The position numbers were made by a program, and so were the translations under genes. From Orychophragmus violaceus (Eukaryota; Streptophyta; Magnoliopsida; Brassicales; Brassicaceae): a stretch of 64,000 bases of DNA. The notes under the pieces were generated by a model that did not search any database, was not told where the DNA came from, and was given only the letters and a program-made list of their open reading frames with translations. Where the stretch lies: positions 91,674,535-91,738,534 of the forward strand of contig CM058235.1 in assembly GCA_030180135.1 (NCBI GenBank), in the 5' to 3' direction. Positions 43,639 to 54,628 of the stretch are shown one piece after another. Numbering within the stretch: position 1 is the first letter of the stretch; each line of letters opens with the position of its first letter.

Positions 43639-44105
43639 TTTTATCTTATTTTTCAATAAAATAAAACTTAAAAGTAAACAAAAAAGTAATAATAAACTAT
43701 GTTGTAAAGCGTTACCACTTATGAAACACTCTATGTTGGAATTCTTTTTGTGAATGAAGTTTATTCTACCGTAATTGGGAAAAGTGGGAGAAGACAAATT
43801 AGGGTGTATTAGGATTAGTTCTTCTTACTTTTATTAGTGTTTTCTTGATTTTTAAAATTTGGGGGTTTTATTTTTTTATGGGTAAAATAAAAATTTAAAT
43901 AGATTTGTGTTACAAACTATCTAAAAAAAAAGTTTTAAGAGGGATACTTTTCTACCGCAAAAAGAGCACTTTTTTTGTTCGGTCGGGGGCACATTTTGTT
44001 CAGGGGAAGTAACACATTTTTTTTACAATGAAATTATAACATTTACTTAAATTTGTTTTAACAAACAGCAAAAAAGTAATATGGGGCACTTGACCCCATA
44101 CCTTA
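43358..44105 (-). other. 5' leader of the hAT element
   Basis: AT-rich DNA between the transposase fragment and its terminus, with a (TA)n microsatellite at 43601-43636. No other gene is seen. Confidence 0.5.
43601..43636. repeat. (TA)18 microsatellite
   Basis: Uninterrupted TA dinucleotides, probably polymorphic. Confidence 0.95.
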
Positions 44106-44124
44106 CCCTCTACGCCTGCCACTG
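44106..44124 (-). repeat. hAT terminal inverted repeat (5' end)
   Basis: The minus strand starts CAGTGGCAGGCGTAGAGGG, like CAGNGGCGGA-type hAT ends, about 770 bp upstream of the transposase fragment. A diverged copy of the core (TTGGCAGGCGTAG) occurs on the plus strand near 48252. Confidence 0.6.
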
Positions 44125-44300
44125 TTGGTAAACAACATGTTGTTATCACTAAACCCTATAACTTTGTTATTGATATGTTTTCCATTATTTTGTTATGTTA
44201 TATGGATAACAATGTTTTATATAAATGACCAATGTTATATAGTATATAACCCACTGTCATTGGTCATTTAGTGAAGTTTACTATATAACCCACAACTCTC

Positions 44301-44402
44301 TTTAGCGTCTATGTCGCCGACACCTTCGGCAACACATGAAGTTCAGAATCTTCTTTAGCGTCTATGTCGCCGACACCGTCGGCAACACATGAAGTTCAGA
44401 AT
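44301..44402. repeat. Two tandem 53-bp units in the copia 3' LTR region
   Basis: TTTAGCGTCTATGTCGCCGA at 44301 recurs at 44354, with AACACATGAAGTTCAGAATC in both units. One base differs in the CACC(T/G)TCGG part. Confidence 0.88.
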
Positions 44403-44425
44403 CAATATTTATCTCATGATCAATA

Positions 44426-44440
44426 CTCCCCCTCAAGCTT
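44426..44440 (-). promoter_or_regulatory. Polypurine tract of the second copia element
   Basis: The minus strand reads AAGCTTGAGGGGGAG and is followed by TATTGATCATGAG, the presumed 3' LTR start. It lies 140 bp downstream of the pol stop. Confidence 0.7.
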
Positions 44441-44578
44441 AGACTTTGGAATCACCCTAAAAGGCTAAGCTTGGAATGATCATGGCAACACCTCATTAAA
44501 AACCTTGATGTGAAAAACCACGTGGGACAAAACCACATCAAGGGAAAAAGAGTATGCTGCACATGAATCAGGAGAGTT

Positions 44579-47500
44579 CTAATCATGGATGGATACAAGT
44601 CCTAGTTTGGGAAAGATGTGATCACAAACCTTGAGACTTGCAGCCTTGGTGAAGATATCTGCTAATTGATCTTTACTTCTTGTATAGCAGGGTAGGACAG
44701 TTCCATCTTCAATCTTCTCCCTGACCTTGTGACAATCAATTTCTATGTGTTTAGTCCTTTCATGAAACACAGAATTTGAGGCTATATGGATTGCAGCCTG
44801 ATTGTCACAGTGGAAGGTAATGGGGCTTGATTGCTCAATGCCAAAGTCCTTAAGGAGAGCCTTCAGCCATGTCAACTCGCTTGTGAGCTTCCTCATTGCT
44901 CTATACTCGGCTTCAGCACTCGAACATGAGACAACCTTCTGCTTCTTTGTCTTCCAAGTTACCAAATTTCCTCCAATGAAAGTGCAATAACCGGTAGTAG
45001 ATTTCCTATCATTTTTATCACCAGCCCAGTCTGCATCACAATATCCAACAATCTCAGTGTTATCATTCTTACCCATCCAAATGCCTTGTCCTTGGGAGCC
45101 CTTGAGATATCTGAGGATCCTTTCTATCATGCTCCAATGGTAGACAATAGGTGTTTGCATGTGTTGGCTTACTTGATTCACAGCAAAGCAAAGATCTGGT
45201 CTAGTGAGAGTAAGGTAGATGAGCTTCCCAACCATTCTTCTGTATAAAGACACATCCCTGAACTTATCATTATCCGATTTCTCCCCCTTTCTTTTGACTT
45301 GGTAGCCATCTTCAAGAGGAGTCTTAGCTATCTTGCTATCTTGCATTCTTGTTTCTGTCAACAAGTCCTTCACATACTTTCTTTGAGATAGAAACAGCCC
45401 ATCCTGAAATCTGCAAACTTCAATTCCCAAGAAGTATTTCAACTCACCAAGATCCTTGATGTCAAATGAACTCTTGAGGAAGGCTTTGGTGGATTTAATT
45501 CCTTCTTTATCACTTCCAGTAATGATAAGATCATCCACATATATCAGTACCACAACCACGCCTAAAGAGCTTTGAAGAGTGAACAAGGTATGGTCAGATT
45601 GAGATTTCCTGAACCCATGATCCATAAGAGTGTGGCTTAGCTTGTGATACCACGCTCTTGGTGACTGCTTCAGACCATATATCGCTCTTCTCAGCCTCAG
45701 AGCTTCACCTGGTTTGCAAAGATGTTCAAGACCTGGTGGTGGTGTCATGTACACTTCTTCTTCAAGTTCTCCTTGTAAGAAAGCATTTTTGACATCCATC
45801 TGCCATAGATCCCATGAAAGGTTGGTAGCCAAAGAGAGAGTGACTCTCACAGTGTGAAGCTTAGCTACTGGTGCAAAGGTATCAGTGTAGTCTTCTCCAT
45901 AAGTTTGAGTGAATCCTCTCGCAACCAGCCTTGCCTTATACCTCTCTATATCCCCATTGCTCTTATACTTGATTGTGAATACCCACTTGGAGCTAACAGC
46001 TTTCTTTCCCTTTGGTAATGACTCCACATTCCAAGTGTGATTCCTATCCATAGCCTTTTTCTCATCAATCACAGCATCCATCCACACCTTGATGTCTTTA
46101 GCCTCTTCATATGTCTTAGGGACCCAATCAGCATCAAGAACTCCCATGAAGACTTTATGTTCTGTTGGAAAGTAAGCAAGAGTGCATGTTGCTTGGATTG
46201 GATGTGCAACAGCCTGACTGTTATAGTAGATGAAATCCTTCTTTCTCCATTCAGATGGGTCCTTCTTAACCCTCGTACTTCTCCTAAAGGTTTCAACCGG
46301 TTGATCAGCCTCTCTTTCCTCATGATCAGACTCCATTTGATCAGCCTCTCTTTCCTCATGATCAGACTCCATTTGAACTGGTTGATCAGCCTCTCTTTCC
46401 TCATGATCAGACTCCAATTCTTTTTCCACTTCTCCTCCTTGATCATGAATGGCAGAATTATCTTGTTGAGATTGTGATTCTTCATTGTCCCCCTCATGAT
46501 CAAGGTGGGTATCATCAGCAACAACTAAAGGTTCCTCCGGAGTGTTTGCCTTCTGATCTTGTTGTTTCTGCCTTGGTTGACTGATCAAATCACAGGTTGG
46601 TTGACTGATTCCAAGGTTTTCCAAAATGATCCTCAAGTTTGTGGCACGATCAGATGGATTATTGGATAGATCCTTCAGACTATCCCAACTCTTCTCAACA
46701 TAATAGCCTTTTGATTCCACAAACTTAACATCCCTGGATACTAAGACCTTCCTGGTTTCAGGTACATAACACTTGTAGCCTTTCTGAGTTGTAGAGTAAC
46801 CAATGAACATTGCCTTTGTGCTTTTTGCATCGAGCTTGTCCCTTTGTTCTCCTGGTACCAAAACAAAACACATACACCCAAACACCCGTAAGTGATTAAT
46901 TGAGGGTTTGGTTTTGTTTAATACCTGAAATGGTGATTGATCATGCAGAACTTTGGTAGGTGTTCTGTTGATCAGATAGCAAGCTGTCATAACAGCATCT
47001 CCCCAAAACCTTTTTGGAACATTTGTGTAGAACATCATAGACCTTGCTACCTCCATTAAGTGTCTATTCTTCCTTTCAGCAACTCCATTTTGTTGGGGAG
47101 TGTAAGGACAACTGGTTTGATGAATGATTCCATGCTTGGCTAGATGATGTTTGAAGGCGTGGCTAGTATATTCTCCACCGTTGTCTGATCTGAAGATCTT
47201 GATCTTGGCATTGAAATTGTTTGTCACATAGTTCTGAAAGTTGGTGAATGCTTCCAACACCCTATCCTTGGTTTGGATCAAGGTTAACCAAGTATACTTG
47301 GATTTCTCATCAATAAAGGTCACAAAGTACTTATGACTATCTCTAGACACGCAAGGAGCAGTCCATACATCAGAATGAACAAGATCAAAGCACTTCTCAT
47401 AAATGGTTGAAGACTTAGGAAACACAGACTTGCAATGTTTTCCAAGGATGCAAGCTTCACAATCATCATTTGCAAATGAGACTTTAGGCAATAACAAACT

Positions 47501-48214
47501 TAAAGCTCTTGAATGAGGGTGTCCAAGTCTAGCATGCCAAATAACATTATCAGCAGTAGCGAGGAATGAGTTAGAAGCCTCAGAACAGAGATCAGACGAC
47601 GACTTAATGCTATCTAGAACATAAAGGCCATCTTTACTTACTCCTTTCCCAAGTACCTTGCTAGTCTCAATATCCTGAAATTGAACATCATCAGGACTGA
47701 ATATGACATTGCAGTTTAAATCGGTGGTTGCCTTTTTCACAGATAGCAAGTTCGATGTAAAGCTAGGCATATAGAAGGCTTTTGATTTCTTGTCAAACAA
47801 CCGAAGATTCCCTACACCTTTTACTGGTATTCTATCTCCATTTGCTATCACTACATTCCCTAAAGCCGGTTCAACATTAGTGATCAGGTTTGAGTCACTA
47901 ATCATGTGATGAGATGCTCCAGAGTCTATAATCAATGGCTTGGAGATAGTAGGTGCATGGAGAGGTTTACCAGACACATTACCAGAATCTTTAGATGCTT
48001 TCAAGGCATCAATGAGGGCATATATATCTGACTTCCTCAGAACATCATGTTGAGAAGACACCAAAGCATTTCCTTGTTCCTCAATGAACCGCACATGATA
48101 ACTCTTTATGGCTGAGACCGTTAATAGCCTACTGAGATTTGAAATATTTCCAAATACCTTCTGAAGAGTAGTCCACAACTCTCTTGCAGTTTCACAATAT
48201 GAATAAGCCTCCAA
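44579..48214 (-). CDS. Ty1/copia pol polyprotein with most of gag deleted
   Basis: One 1,211-residue frame. Protease DSGASHHM lies at 97-104. The integrase has H227/H232/C252/C255 and catalytic D282, D344, E380. RT has QMDVKNAFLQGE (D807) and YVDDLIITG (892-900). RNase H has GYCDADWAGD (about 1058) and SSAEAEYRA. All visible catalytic residues are kept and there is no stop. Gag is reduced to about 90 residues: a short ELWTTLQKVFGN piece joined directly to sequence before the protease, with no zinc knuckle. Residues 601-640 hold three copies of ESDHEEREADQ. The 5' side meets unrelated sequence with no PBS, so the element is 5'-truncated. A 3' purine tract is present. It could move only with Gag supplied by another copy. 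Confidence 0.93.
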   Translation of the reverse strand: MEAYSYCETARELWTTLQKVFGNISNLSRLLTVSAIKSYHVRFIEEQGNALVSSQHDVLRKSDIYALIDALKASKDSGNVSGKPLHAPTISKPLIIDSGASHHMISDSNLITNVEPALGNVVIANGDRIPVKGVGNLRLFDKKSKAFYMPSFTSNLLSVKKATTDLNCNVIFSPDDVQFQDIETSKVLGKGVSKDGLYVLDSIKSSSDLCSEASNSFLATADNVIWHARLGHPHSRALSLLLPKVSFANDDCEACILGKHCKSVFPKSSTIYEKCFDLVHSDVWTAPCVSRDSHKYFVTFIDEKSKYTWLTLIQTKDRVLEAFTNFQNYVTNNFNAKIKIFRSDNGGEYTSHAFKHHLAKHGIIHQTSCPYTPQQNGVAERKNRHLMEVARSMMFYTNVPKRFWGDAVMTACYLINRTPTKVLHDQSPFQVLNKTKPSINHLRVFGCMCFVLVPGEQRDKLDAKSTKAMFIGYSTTQKGYKCYVPETRKVLVSRDVKFVESKGYYVEKSWDSLKDLSNNPSDRATNLRIILENLGISQPTCDLISQPRQKQQDQKANTPEEPLVVADDTHLDHEGDNEESQSQQDNSAIHDQGGEVEKELESDHEEREADQPVQMESDHEEREADQMESDHEEREADQPVETFRRSTRVKKDPSEWRKKDFIYYNSQAVAHPIQATCTLAYFPTEHKVFMGVLDADWVPKTYEEAKDIKVWMDAVIDEKKAMDRNHTWNVESLPKGKKAVSSKWVFTIKYKSNGDIERYKARLVARGFTQTYGEDYTDTFAPVAKLHTVRVTLSLATNLSWDLWQMDVKNAFLQGELEEEVYMTPPPGLEHLCKPGEALRLRRAIYGLKQSPRAWYHKLSHTLMDHGFRKSQSDHTLFTLQSSLGVVVVLIYVDDLIITGSDKEGIKSTKAFLKSSFDIKDLGELKYFLGIEVCRFQDGLFLSQRKYVKDLLTETRMQDSKIAKTPLEDGYQVKRKGEKSDNDKFRDVSLYRRMVGKLIYLTLTRPDLCFAVNQVSQHMQTPIVYHWSMIERILRYLKGSQGQGIWMGKNDNTEIVGYCDADWAGDKNDRKSTTGYCTFIGGNLVTWKTKKQKVVSCSSAEAEYRAMRKLTSELTWLKALLKDFGIEQSSPITFHCDNQAAIHIASNSVFHERTKHIEIDCHKVREKIEDGTVLPCYTRSKDQLADIFTKAASLKVCDHIFPKLGLVSIHD
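46292..46412 (-). repeat. Coding minisatellite, three ESDHEEREADQ units
   Basis: Three repeats of about 33-42 bp (plus-strand TTGATCAGCCTCTCTTTCCT units) in the integrase-RT linker keep the frame open. Confidence 0.85.
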
Positions 48215-48647
48215 TATTGAAGCTTCAAGTGAAGTTTAGTGATATCAAACATTGGCAGGCGTAGCGTCTATGTCATTGGTCATTAAAGATAGTTCAATTT
48301 AATGCCAACATTATTTTGTCAATGTTATATAGTAACCAACATAATGAATTAAAGATAAACTCAAAATCTACTTCTCTTTACTTTTTAGATACTTTTCTCT
48401 CTCTCCACATAATATTAACAATAGCTGTAAATGTTAGTTCAATTTAATGCCACACATTATTTTTCGGTTGTGTGTGGAAAAATGTGTAATTACTTAGTTT
48501 TTTAATAACTAATTTTATTCATAAATCATGCTTTATGGGTATAGAGACCATGATGTCTTTTCACGGTTTAATAGTTGAGTGAAAAACTGTTTTTTTCCAC
48601 AAAACTAATTTGACTCATATCCGTATATATTTGTTCATAATTCTCTA
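48215..48647. other. Rearranged flank of the copia element
   Basis: Shares words with the element's 3' LTR side (CATAGACGCTA, AATGACCAATGACA, AAACTTCACT) in a scrambled order, so it may be LTR debris. No PBS or clear LTR boundary is visible. Confidence 0.4.
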
Positions 48648-48674
48648 CTAGATGACCCGCCCGCACCTTGTGCG
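48648..48674 (-). mobile_element. Helitron 3' terminus
   Basis: The minus strand shows a CGCAC-AAG-GTGCG hairpin (48662-48674), then ten bases, then CTAG and a host T. The element would extend right; its TC end was not identified. Confidence 0.65.
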
Positions 48675-49943
48675 AGATGAATGATTTTGTCAATGATTGT
48701 TTAACTTTTTAAGGAGAAAAACATGTATGAATATTAAAAGCCGTACAAAATTGAATTGAAGCGAGATTTTATAACAAATGAAAATAAGAATAATAAACAA
48801 ATAAAGAGAAATATTTAAAATGGAATATTATTAAAATAAAACCTAAATAGCTGTTAAAATAAGTGAAAATAAATCAAAGAACTTTAATATCTTCAAAGGC
48901 TACCATGCATCGCGGAATGTGTTATAAACAACATCATTAATCATACTTATATCTAAGTAGCCTAATGGTCCCATATTACATCTATTAGAAGGCGTAAGTA
49001 ATATAGTTCTCCAATTTCTTCTACATATACTAGTAAATCCAATAAATATGTTTTACCTTTTATGTGGGGTTTCCATTCATGCTTTTATGATCTTAAACAA
49101 ATTTAGTTGTTATTTCTGAATATAGAAGACTTCTTGCTTGAAGATAAACCTGACTGCATTTCATTCATGCATAAAATTTACCTTCGCTTTGTTGATATTC
49201 CAAACCGATATCATCGAAAAAAAAAACTTGTGAAAAAGGAAGAACAATAGGCAAAATTTCCATAGGAACAATTTCCATAGGAACAATTAAATGTCCGAAA
49301 TTACCTCAAACAAATATAAAACTGTTTATGAAAATAGAAAAGCATTGTAAACTACAATCAAATGTATAGAATATGAAAAAAATAAAGATGCTAACGATTT
49401 CGAAAAACATACTTATAGCTTGCGTTAGAAATGAAAAATAGCAATGATTAAATCAGAAGACAATATCATAATATTTAATATAATGATATTATGTTTCTTA
49501 CAGATAATTAATTTAATTTTTTATTGTTTTGACTAATATCGGCCACATTGATTATATCAATACTATAATTATACAAATTAGAAGGTTTAAGTTAGTATAA
49601 TATCTACTATATTAATTGCTAGAATATCTCTTTAGTTGCATACTTAATATCCATCTATTCTTTTTATTTAGTATAATTCTTTAAATTTTTATTTACATTT
49701 GGTAACTACTTCCATATTTTAAGTCATAAAGATTTTCGTATTTTGTAAAGTGAGATTGTATTCAGTATTAAAAAAGATATTCCATAACAGTTCCTTTTGA
49801 ATAATTATATGTTTAAAACTTATAAATGTAAATATTAAATTCTTTAAAAAACGGAACTAGTGGAGATTTATTTGCGGCCATGTCCATATATGTTTTTGCA
49901 TGAATTTTACTAAACAAATTCTATCATTTGATTATTTTTGGTA
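48675..49943. other. AT-rich DNA, probably Helitron body
   Basis: No coding frame or domain is recognised. A direct repeat of TTTCCATAGGAACAAT occurs at about 49260. It may be the non-autonomous interior of the Helitron ending at 48648. Confidence 0.4.
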
Positions 49944-51527
49944 TCTACTATATATAAAAGAAAAATTTCTACCAAACATAAATGTTACATATTAGTACTA
50001 CTAAAAATCGGATACTCGCCTAATCATCATTATTCGCTGATTAAAAAGATTAATTGGAGTAATTACCAATTTTAAACTTAAATCTTTTAACTTGAAGATC
50101 AAAATGACCCAAAATCGAGTTTCATTTTAAAGTTCATTGTAATAAAGTCCAATGATAATTACAATAATCACAATATGTCTACTTATTTATAGAAAAAACT
50201 CAAATCCTTCACTTGCATTCTGTCGATGTCAAATAACATTATTTTTTATCATTTTAATCATTCTTTACAATCTTTTTATGACTACAAAGTATGGAATATA
50301 ATAACAACTTTAGTGCAATATTCCTCATTTGGTGTATTACAAATTAATAAAAAAACTAATAAAACATTTATTCTCCTAATTATATTGTTCACTGATGTTC
50401 GTCGATTATGGATTAAAAATAAAGATATTTAGAGATTATATTCCAAAAATGTTACTAACATCGATGTAAACCATCGTTATAATCTTTAATATTTATAAAT
50501 AAATCATCCTATGAGTAGATCATTAACACTTTATGTATATGTCTTAATCATCAATAATCACTGATTAAGAAGATTATTTGAAATAATTACCAATTTTAAA
50601 TGTAAATCTTTTAAATTGAGAATCAAAATAACCCAAAATCGGCTTCATATTAAAGCTCATTAGATCAAACTCCAGTGACAATTACAATAATCTCAATATG
50701 TTTACTTATTTATAGCAAAAAAACTCAAATCCTTCATTTGCATTCTTTCGAGACAATATTATTTCTAGTATTGTAATAATTCTTCATAATAATTTTTAAT
50801 GACTACAAATATGGAATACAATAACAAATTTATTAGCATATTTCTTTTATGATGTATTACGAATTAATTAAAAAAACTAATAATAAAATCAATTTTCAAA
50901 ATATATTGTTTATTGATAGAGTAAAAGCAAAGATATACAAAGATCATGTTCCAAAATCGATGTAAACCATCGTTATAATATTTATTTTTATAAAGAAATT
51001 ATCCTATGAAAATTATCAACACTTTAGGTATATGTTTTGTTCTAAAACTCGGGTGAGTCACCGATTACTCGGTTGCTAAGCCACTAGACGGCACTGGCCC
51101 GCGGCGATTTTTCCTTGTACTACTAAAAATCAGATACACGACTACCATCATGAATCTCTGATTAAGAAGATTAATTGGAGTAATTACCATTTTTAAATGT
51201 AAATCTTTTAATTTGATGATCAAAATGACCCAAAATAGGCTGAATTTAAAAGCTCATTATAACAAAGTCCAGTGACACTTACAATAATCTCAATATGTCT
51301 ACTTATCTATAGGAAAAAAAAACTCAAATCCTTCATTTGCGTTCTTTCGATGTATAACAATATTATTTCTAGTATTGTAATCATTATTCATAAGGTTTTT
51401 TAAATGACTATAAATATGGAATATAATAACAACTTTATTGACATATTCCTTTTATGGTGTATTACGAATTAATAATAAAAACTAATAATAACATTTATTC
51501 TCATAAATATATTGTTCATTGATATTC
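49944..51527 (+). mobile_element. Helitron-like sequence with triplicated ~0.52-0.60 kb units
   Basis: Starts TCTACTATATATAAAAGAAA after host A, an ATREP-like Helitron 5' end. Three tandem diverged copies follow. The landmark AGATTAATTGGAGTAATTACC is at 50048 and 51168, and a variant is at 50571. The last interval is longer because a 75-bp GC-richer piece (about 51040-51115, containing CCGCGGCGATTTTT) is inserted. The right end is cut by the Athila LTR. Confidence 0.55.
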
Positions 51528-53009
51528 TGATAACAGAGATTTACTAATCTCTAAGGGTATCAATTCCCATGCTTATCGTGTAGCAATGAGAGATCAATCC
51601 ATTTTTGGGACCGGAACTAAACCAAAATGAATACACCGAACCAAATTAGACAAGCTAATAACAATTCAAGCAAATTTCTAACAACCTAGAGGCAATTCAA
51701 AACAATAAACTAGTAAAGGAACTAAACAAAACCAAGCAAGCAATCAATTAACTAGAAAATCAAGATTTAAGGATAAGGTTCATGAGCAAGGTCAATGGAT
51801 TAGAAGATTCGGGACGATCTCGGGATGCTAATCAAGCTACAAGCAGCTAACCTCCTAGCAAGAACACAATAAGCCAATTAGCCTAATCTCTTAGAGCTAA
51901 TCTCTTCACTTAATCCTAATTCAAGAACAAACTATCATTTGTGAATTAAGGTCAAGCAAGCATTCAATCAAGTTCTAGACAGCTAATAATCACTCTAGAC
52001 ATTCATTCCCATGAGCTAGAATGTGAGAATCCTATCTAAGCCATAACTGGAATTTCATCGAACACTTGGTGAGCATGAAATCCTAAACATCCTAGTTTAA
52101 CTTGATCAAGGTCAAATAGGCATTAAGCACACATAGATAGAAGAGATTTAAGAAGGATTAAACACTAGACATCCCTTAATCATCCCTAATCACATTAATC
52201 CTACCTAACCCATAAACCCTATGAGGAACTACTCACTAATCATCATTTGATCCACAAAATCTAAAGAGATAGTGTAAATCATTGAGGATTAGAGAAAGGT
52301 GAAAGATTTAAACAAGAAATCTCAAAAGAAGTACTTGGATTAAGAAAAGATTAAACTTGTTCTTACAAAAGGTTTTGAAATCAAAAACAAGCTTAAGAGA
52401 CCACAAAAATCAGGTTTTTTTGGCTTAAATAGTAAATGGGGTGTGAACCGGGTCAACCCGGAACAAACCGGGTGTTGACCCGGATCCAAGTGAAATTCAA
52501 CTGTCTGTATCGGCCTGAGAAGCCGATATGATGGCCGATATGCTTCTATTCTGGGGAGAGTATCGGGTTGACTGGCCGGAATGGAGGCCGATATGACTCA
52601 GTCGAATACTCATATCGGTCTGCTTGGCCGATACGGTGCCCGGTACAAACTCTCGGATTAAATTCTGCACTTTCGTATCAGCCAAGCATGCCGATATTGA
52701 AGCCGATATGATGTTGGCGAAGGTTCGTATCGGCCTGCTAGGCCGATATGGACACCGATATTGAGCCAGCATCCCTCTCCTTGGTCCCTTGAGCTCTAGA
52801 CTTCTCTCCCAATGCTCCCCTTAGCTCCATGCACTTCAAATTACCTGCAAAACACCAAGGAAACACTCCAAATGCAACAACCTAACCTAAAATGATACTA
52901 AACTCTAAACAAACCAATAAACAAAGGAAAGAGAATCTAAATGAGGCTTAAAAGAACCAAAACAAAAGCTAATAAACATCCTAAAATGCCATGAAATACA
53001 AGTATATCA
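51528..53009 (-). repeat. 3' LTR of the Athila element
   Basis: 1,482 bp, plus strand TGATAACAGAG...AAGTATATCA, bounded internally by the purine tract. It contains a palindromic repeat array at 52505-52765. Confidence 0.9.
52505..52765. repeat. TATCGGCC/GGCCGATA palindrome array in the LTR
   Basis: Four or five degenerate units of about 60 bp, each with TATCGG(C/T)C...GGCCGATA and often a further CCGATAT plus CTCGGATT spacer. The same units recur at 57309-57695. Confidence 0.8.
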
Positions 53010-53023
53010 ATTCCCCCAAACTT
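53010..53023 (-). promoter_or_regulatory. Polypurine tract of the Athila element
   Basis: The minus strand reads AAGTTTGGGGGAAT directly before the LTR start TGATATACTTG, typical for Athila. Confidence 0.85.
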
Positions 53024-54628
53024 AAACCTTGCTTGTCCACAAGCAAGCATAAGACCATTAAGGCAAGTTGGGAGAAAGGTTTGAAAGCGGGGACTCAAAA
53101 CCACAAGACTCACAACAAGATACAAGATCTTTCAAAGAAGTTACAAGTTGCTCTAATCACATTGACTATCCATGTACTTCCACATTACCGTTCCCTCAAT
53201 CCCTAATCTAACTCCCGAGATCCTATAGAACACAAGCAATCATCAACTCAATCCCTACATTCATTTAGAAGTTAAGTGCTATCTCACAAAGGGGCAATCA
53301 ATCAATCCCAATTGGCAAGGTTCAAGAAAGGCTATTTGAGGTGGCTAAGTAGAGTTTCTTTTGGGGTGGTTAACTCTCGAGAATAGGAGCAATTGGCAAT
53401 ACACAAAATCTATCTAAGAAAGGGAACAATTCATGCATACAAAGCTCTTTCCTCATTGTTCTACCCAATCCCTAGAAAATTCTTTCTAAACAATCCCATA
53501 ATGAAAGATAACATTCACTAAACCCCCAAATCATTTACCAAAACACTCACCCATATAGCCCTTTTTCTTTCTTTTCTTTGTCACTAGGAAACACTTAATT
53601 GTTCTTTCTCTTTTTCAAACTTGAGCAAACTTTTTCATAACTAACCCCTCTTAACACTTGGTTTTTCTTTCTTTTTTTTTTTTTTTTTTTTTTTTTTTCA
53701 AATTCAATCTAGGGGACTTACTTCTTTTTCTTTCTTTTTGCACAATGCTCTCTTCTTATATGATTTCCTAGTGACTTTCTTTTTCTTATTGAACCCTTCT
53801 TAACTCTTTTTATTGATCTTTTTCATTCCCCAAACAACTCTCATCTCTCCCCCAAACTCATTTCCCATCCTAATGCTAGACTCTTATGGCAAATAGAGCT
53901 AGCTAAAATGAGAAAAGACCATTGTCGTTCCCGATACTCTCAAGTTTTTGCACATGCCAAAAGCTATCAAGAAAAGGCCTCACTCACAAATCATTTTGGC
54001 TTCAAGGAAAGGTTTAGGGTCTTTGGGAAGGGGAGCCATGATCATAAGATCAATGGTTGCCCGAGCTAATCAAGAGAGTGGTAAAAGGGAAAGCATAGCT
54101 CGGGCAAGGATCATAGGATTGCATTTCAAGCCCCTAAGCAAGATATTTCAATAGTCAAATTAAGTCCAATATCAATGGATTGAGTTTAATTCATGCAAGC
54201 TTCACAAGGATAGGGAATTTCGGAATCTCAAAGTCAAGCAATGGGTTTTCCTTTGTTTTGAAAATCAATTAAAGCAACGAGCAACTTAATTGGTGAGCCT
54301 CTACAAGGCAAAATCATCATTGTCCCCAATGCATGAATCCTAAACTACTAACTAGACTCAATCCTACATGCTTCTTTTTGTGAAAATTTTTGAAATTTTT
54401 CAATTTTTTTGGATTTTTCTATGCCTTAGATGAATGCATGAGACTCAATAAGATAACAAAAGGAAAATAAGAAGAAAGAATACAAGGTTAGCAACTTGGT
54501 CTCTCCCCCAAACTTAAATCACACGGTCCCTTGTGTGATCTAGGCAAGGAGGATAAACCGAAAACACACAAACAAAAAGCAAACAAAGAAAAGAGGAAAA
54601 ATATGTACAAAGGTGGAGTGTAACCTGG
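53024..54628 (-). other. Non-coding 3' internal region of the Athila element
   Basis: 1.6 kb without a convincing frame. It includes a T-run of about 28 bases (53670-53698), and the purine-tract-like word CCCCCAAACTTAAA recurs at 54506. Confidence 0.6.

Noticed and set aside
49944..51527. Repeat units considered as a CRISPR array
   Set aside because: Units are about 520-600 bp and diverged, there are no short regular repeats with spacers, and the genome is a plant.
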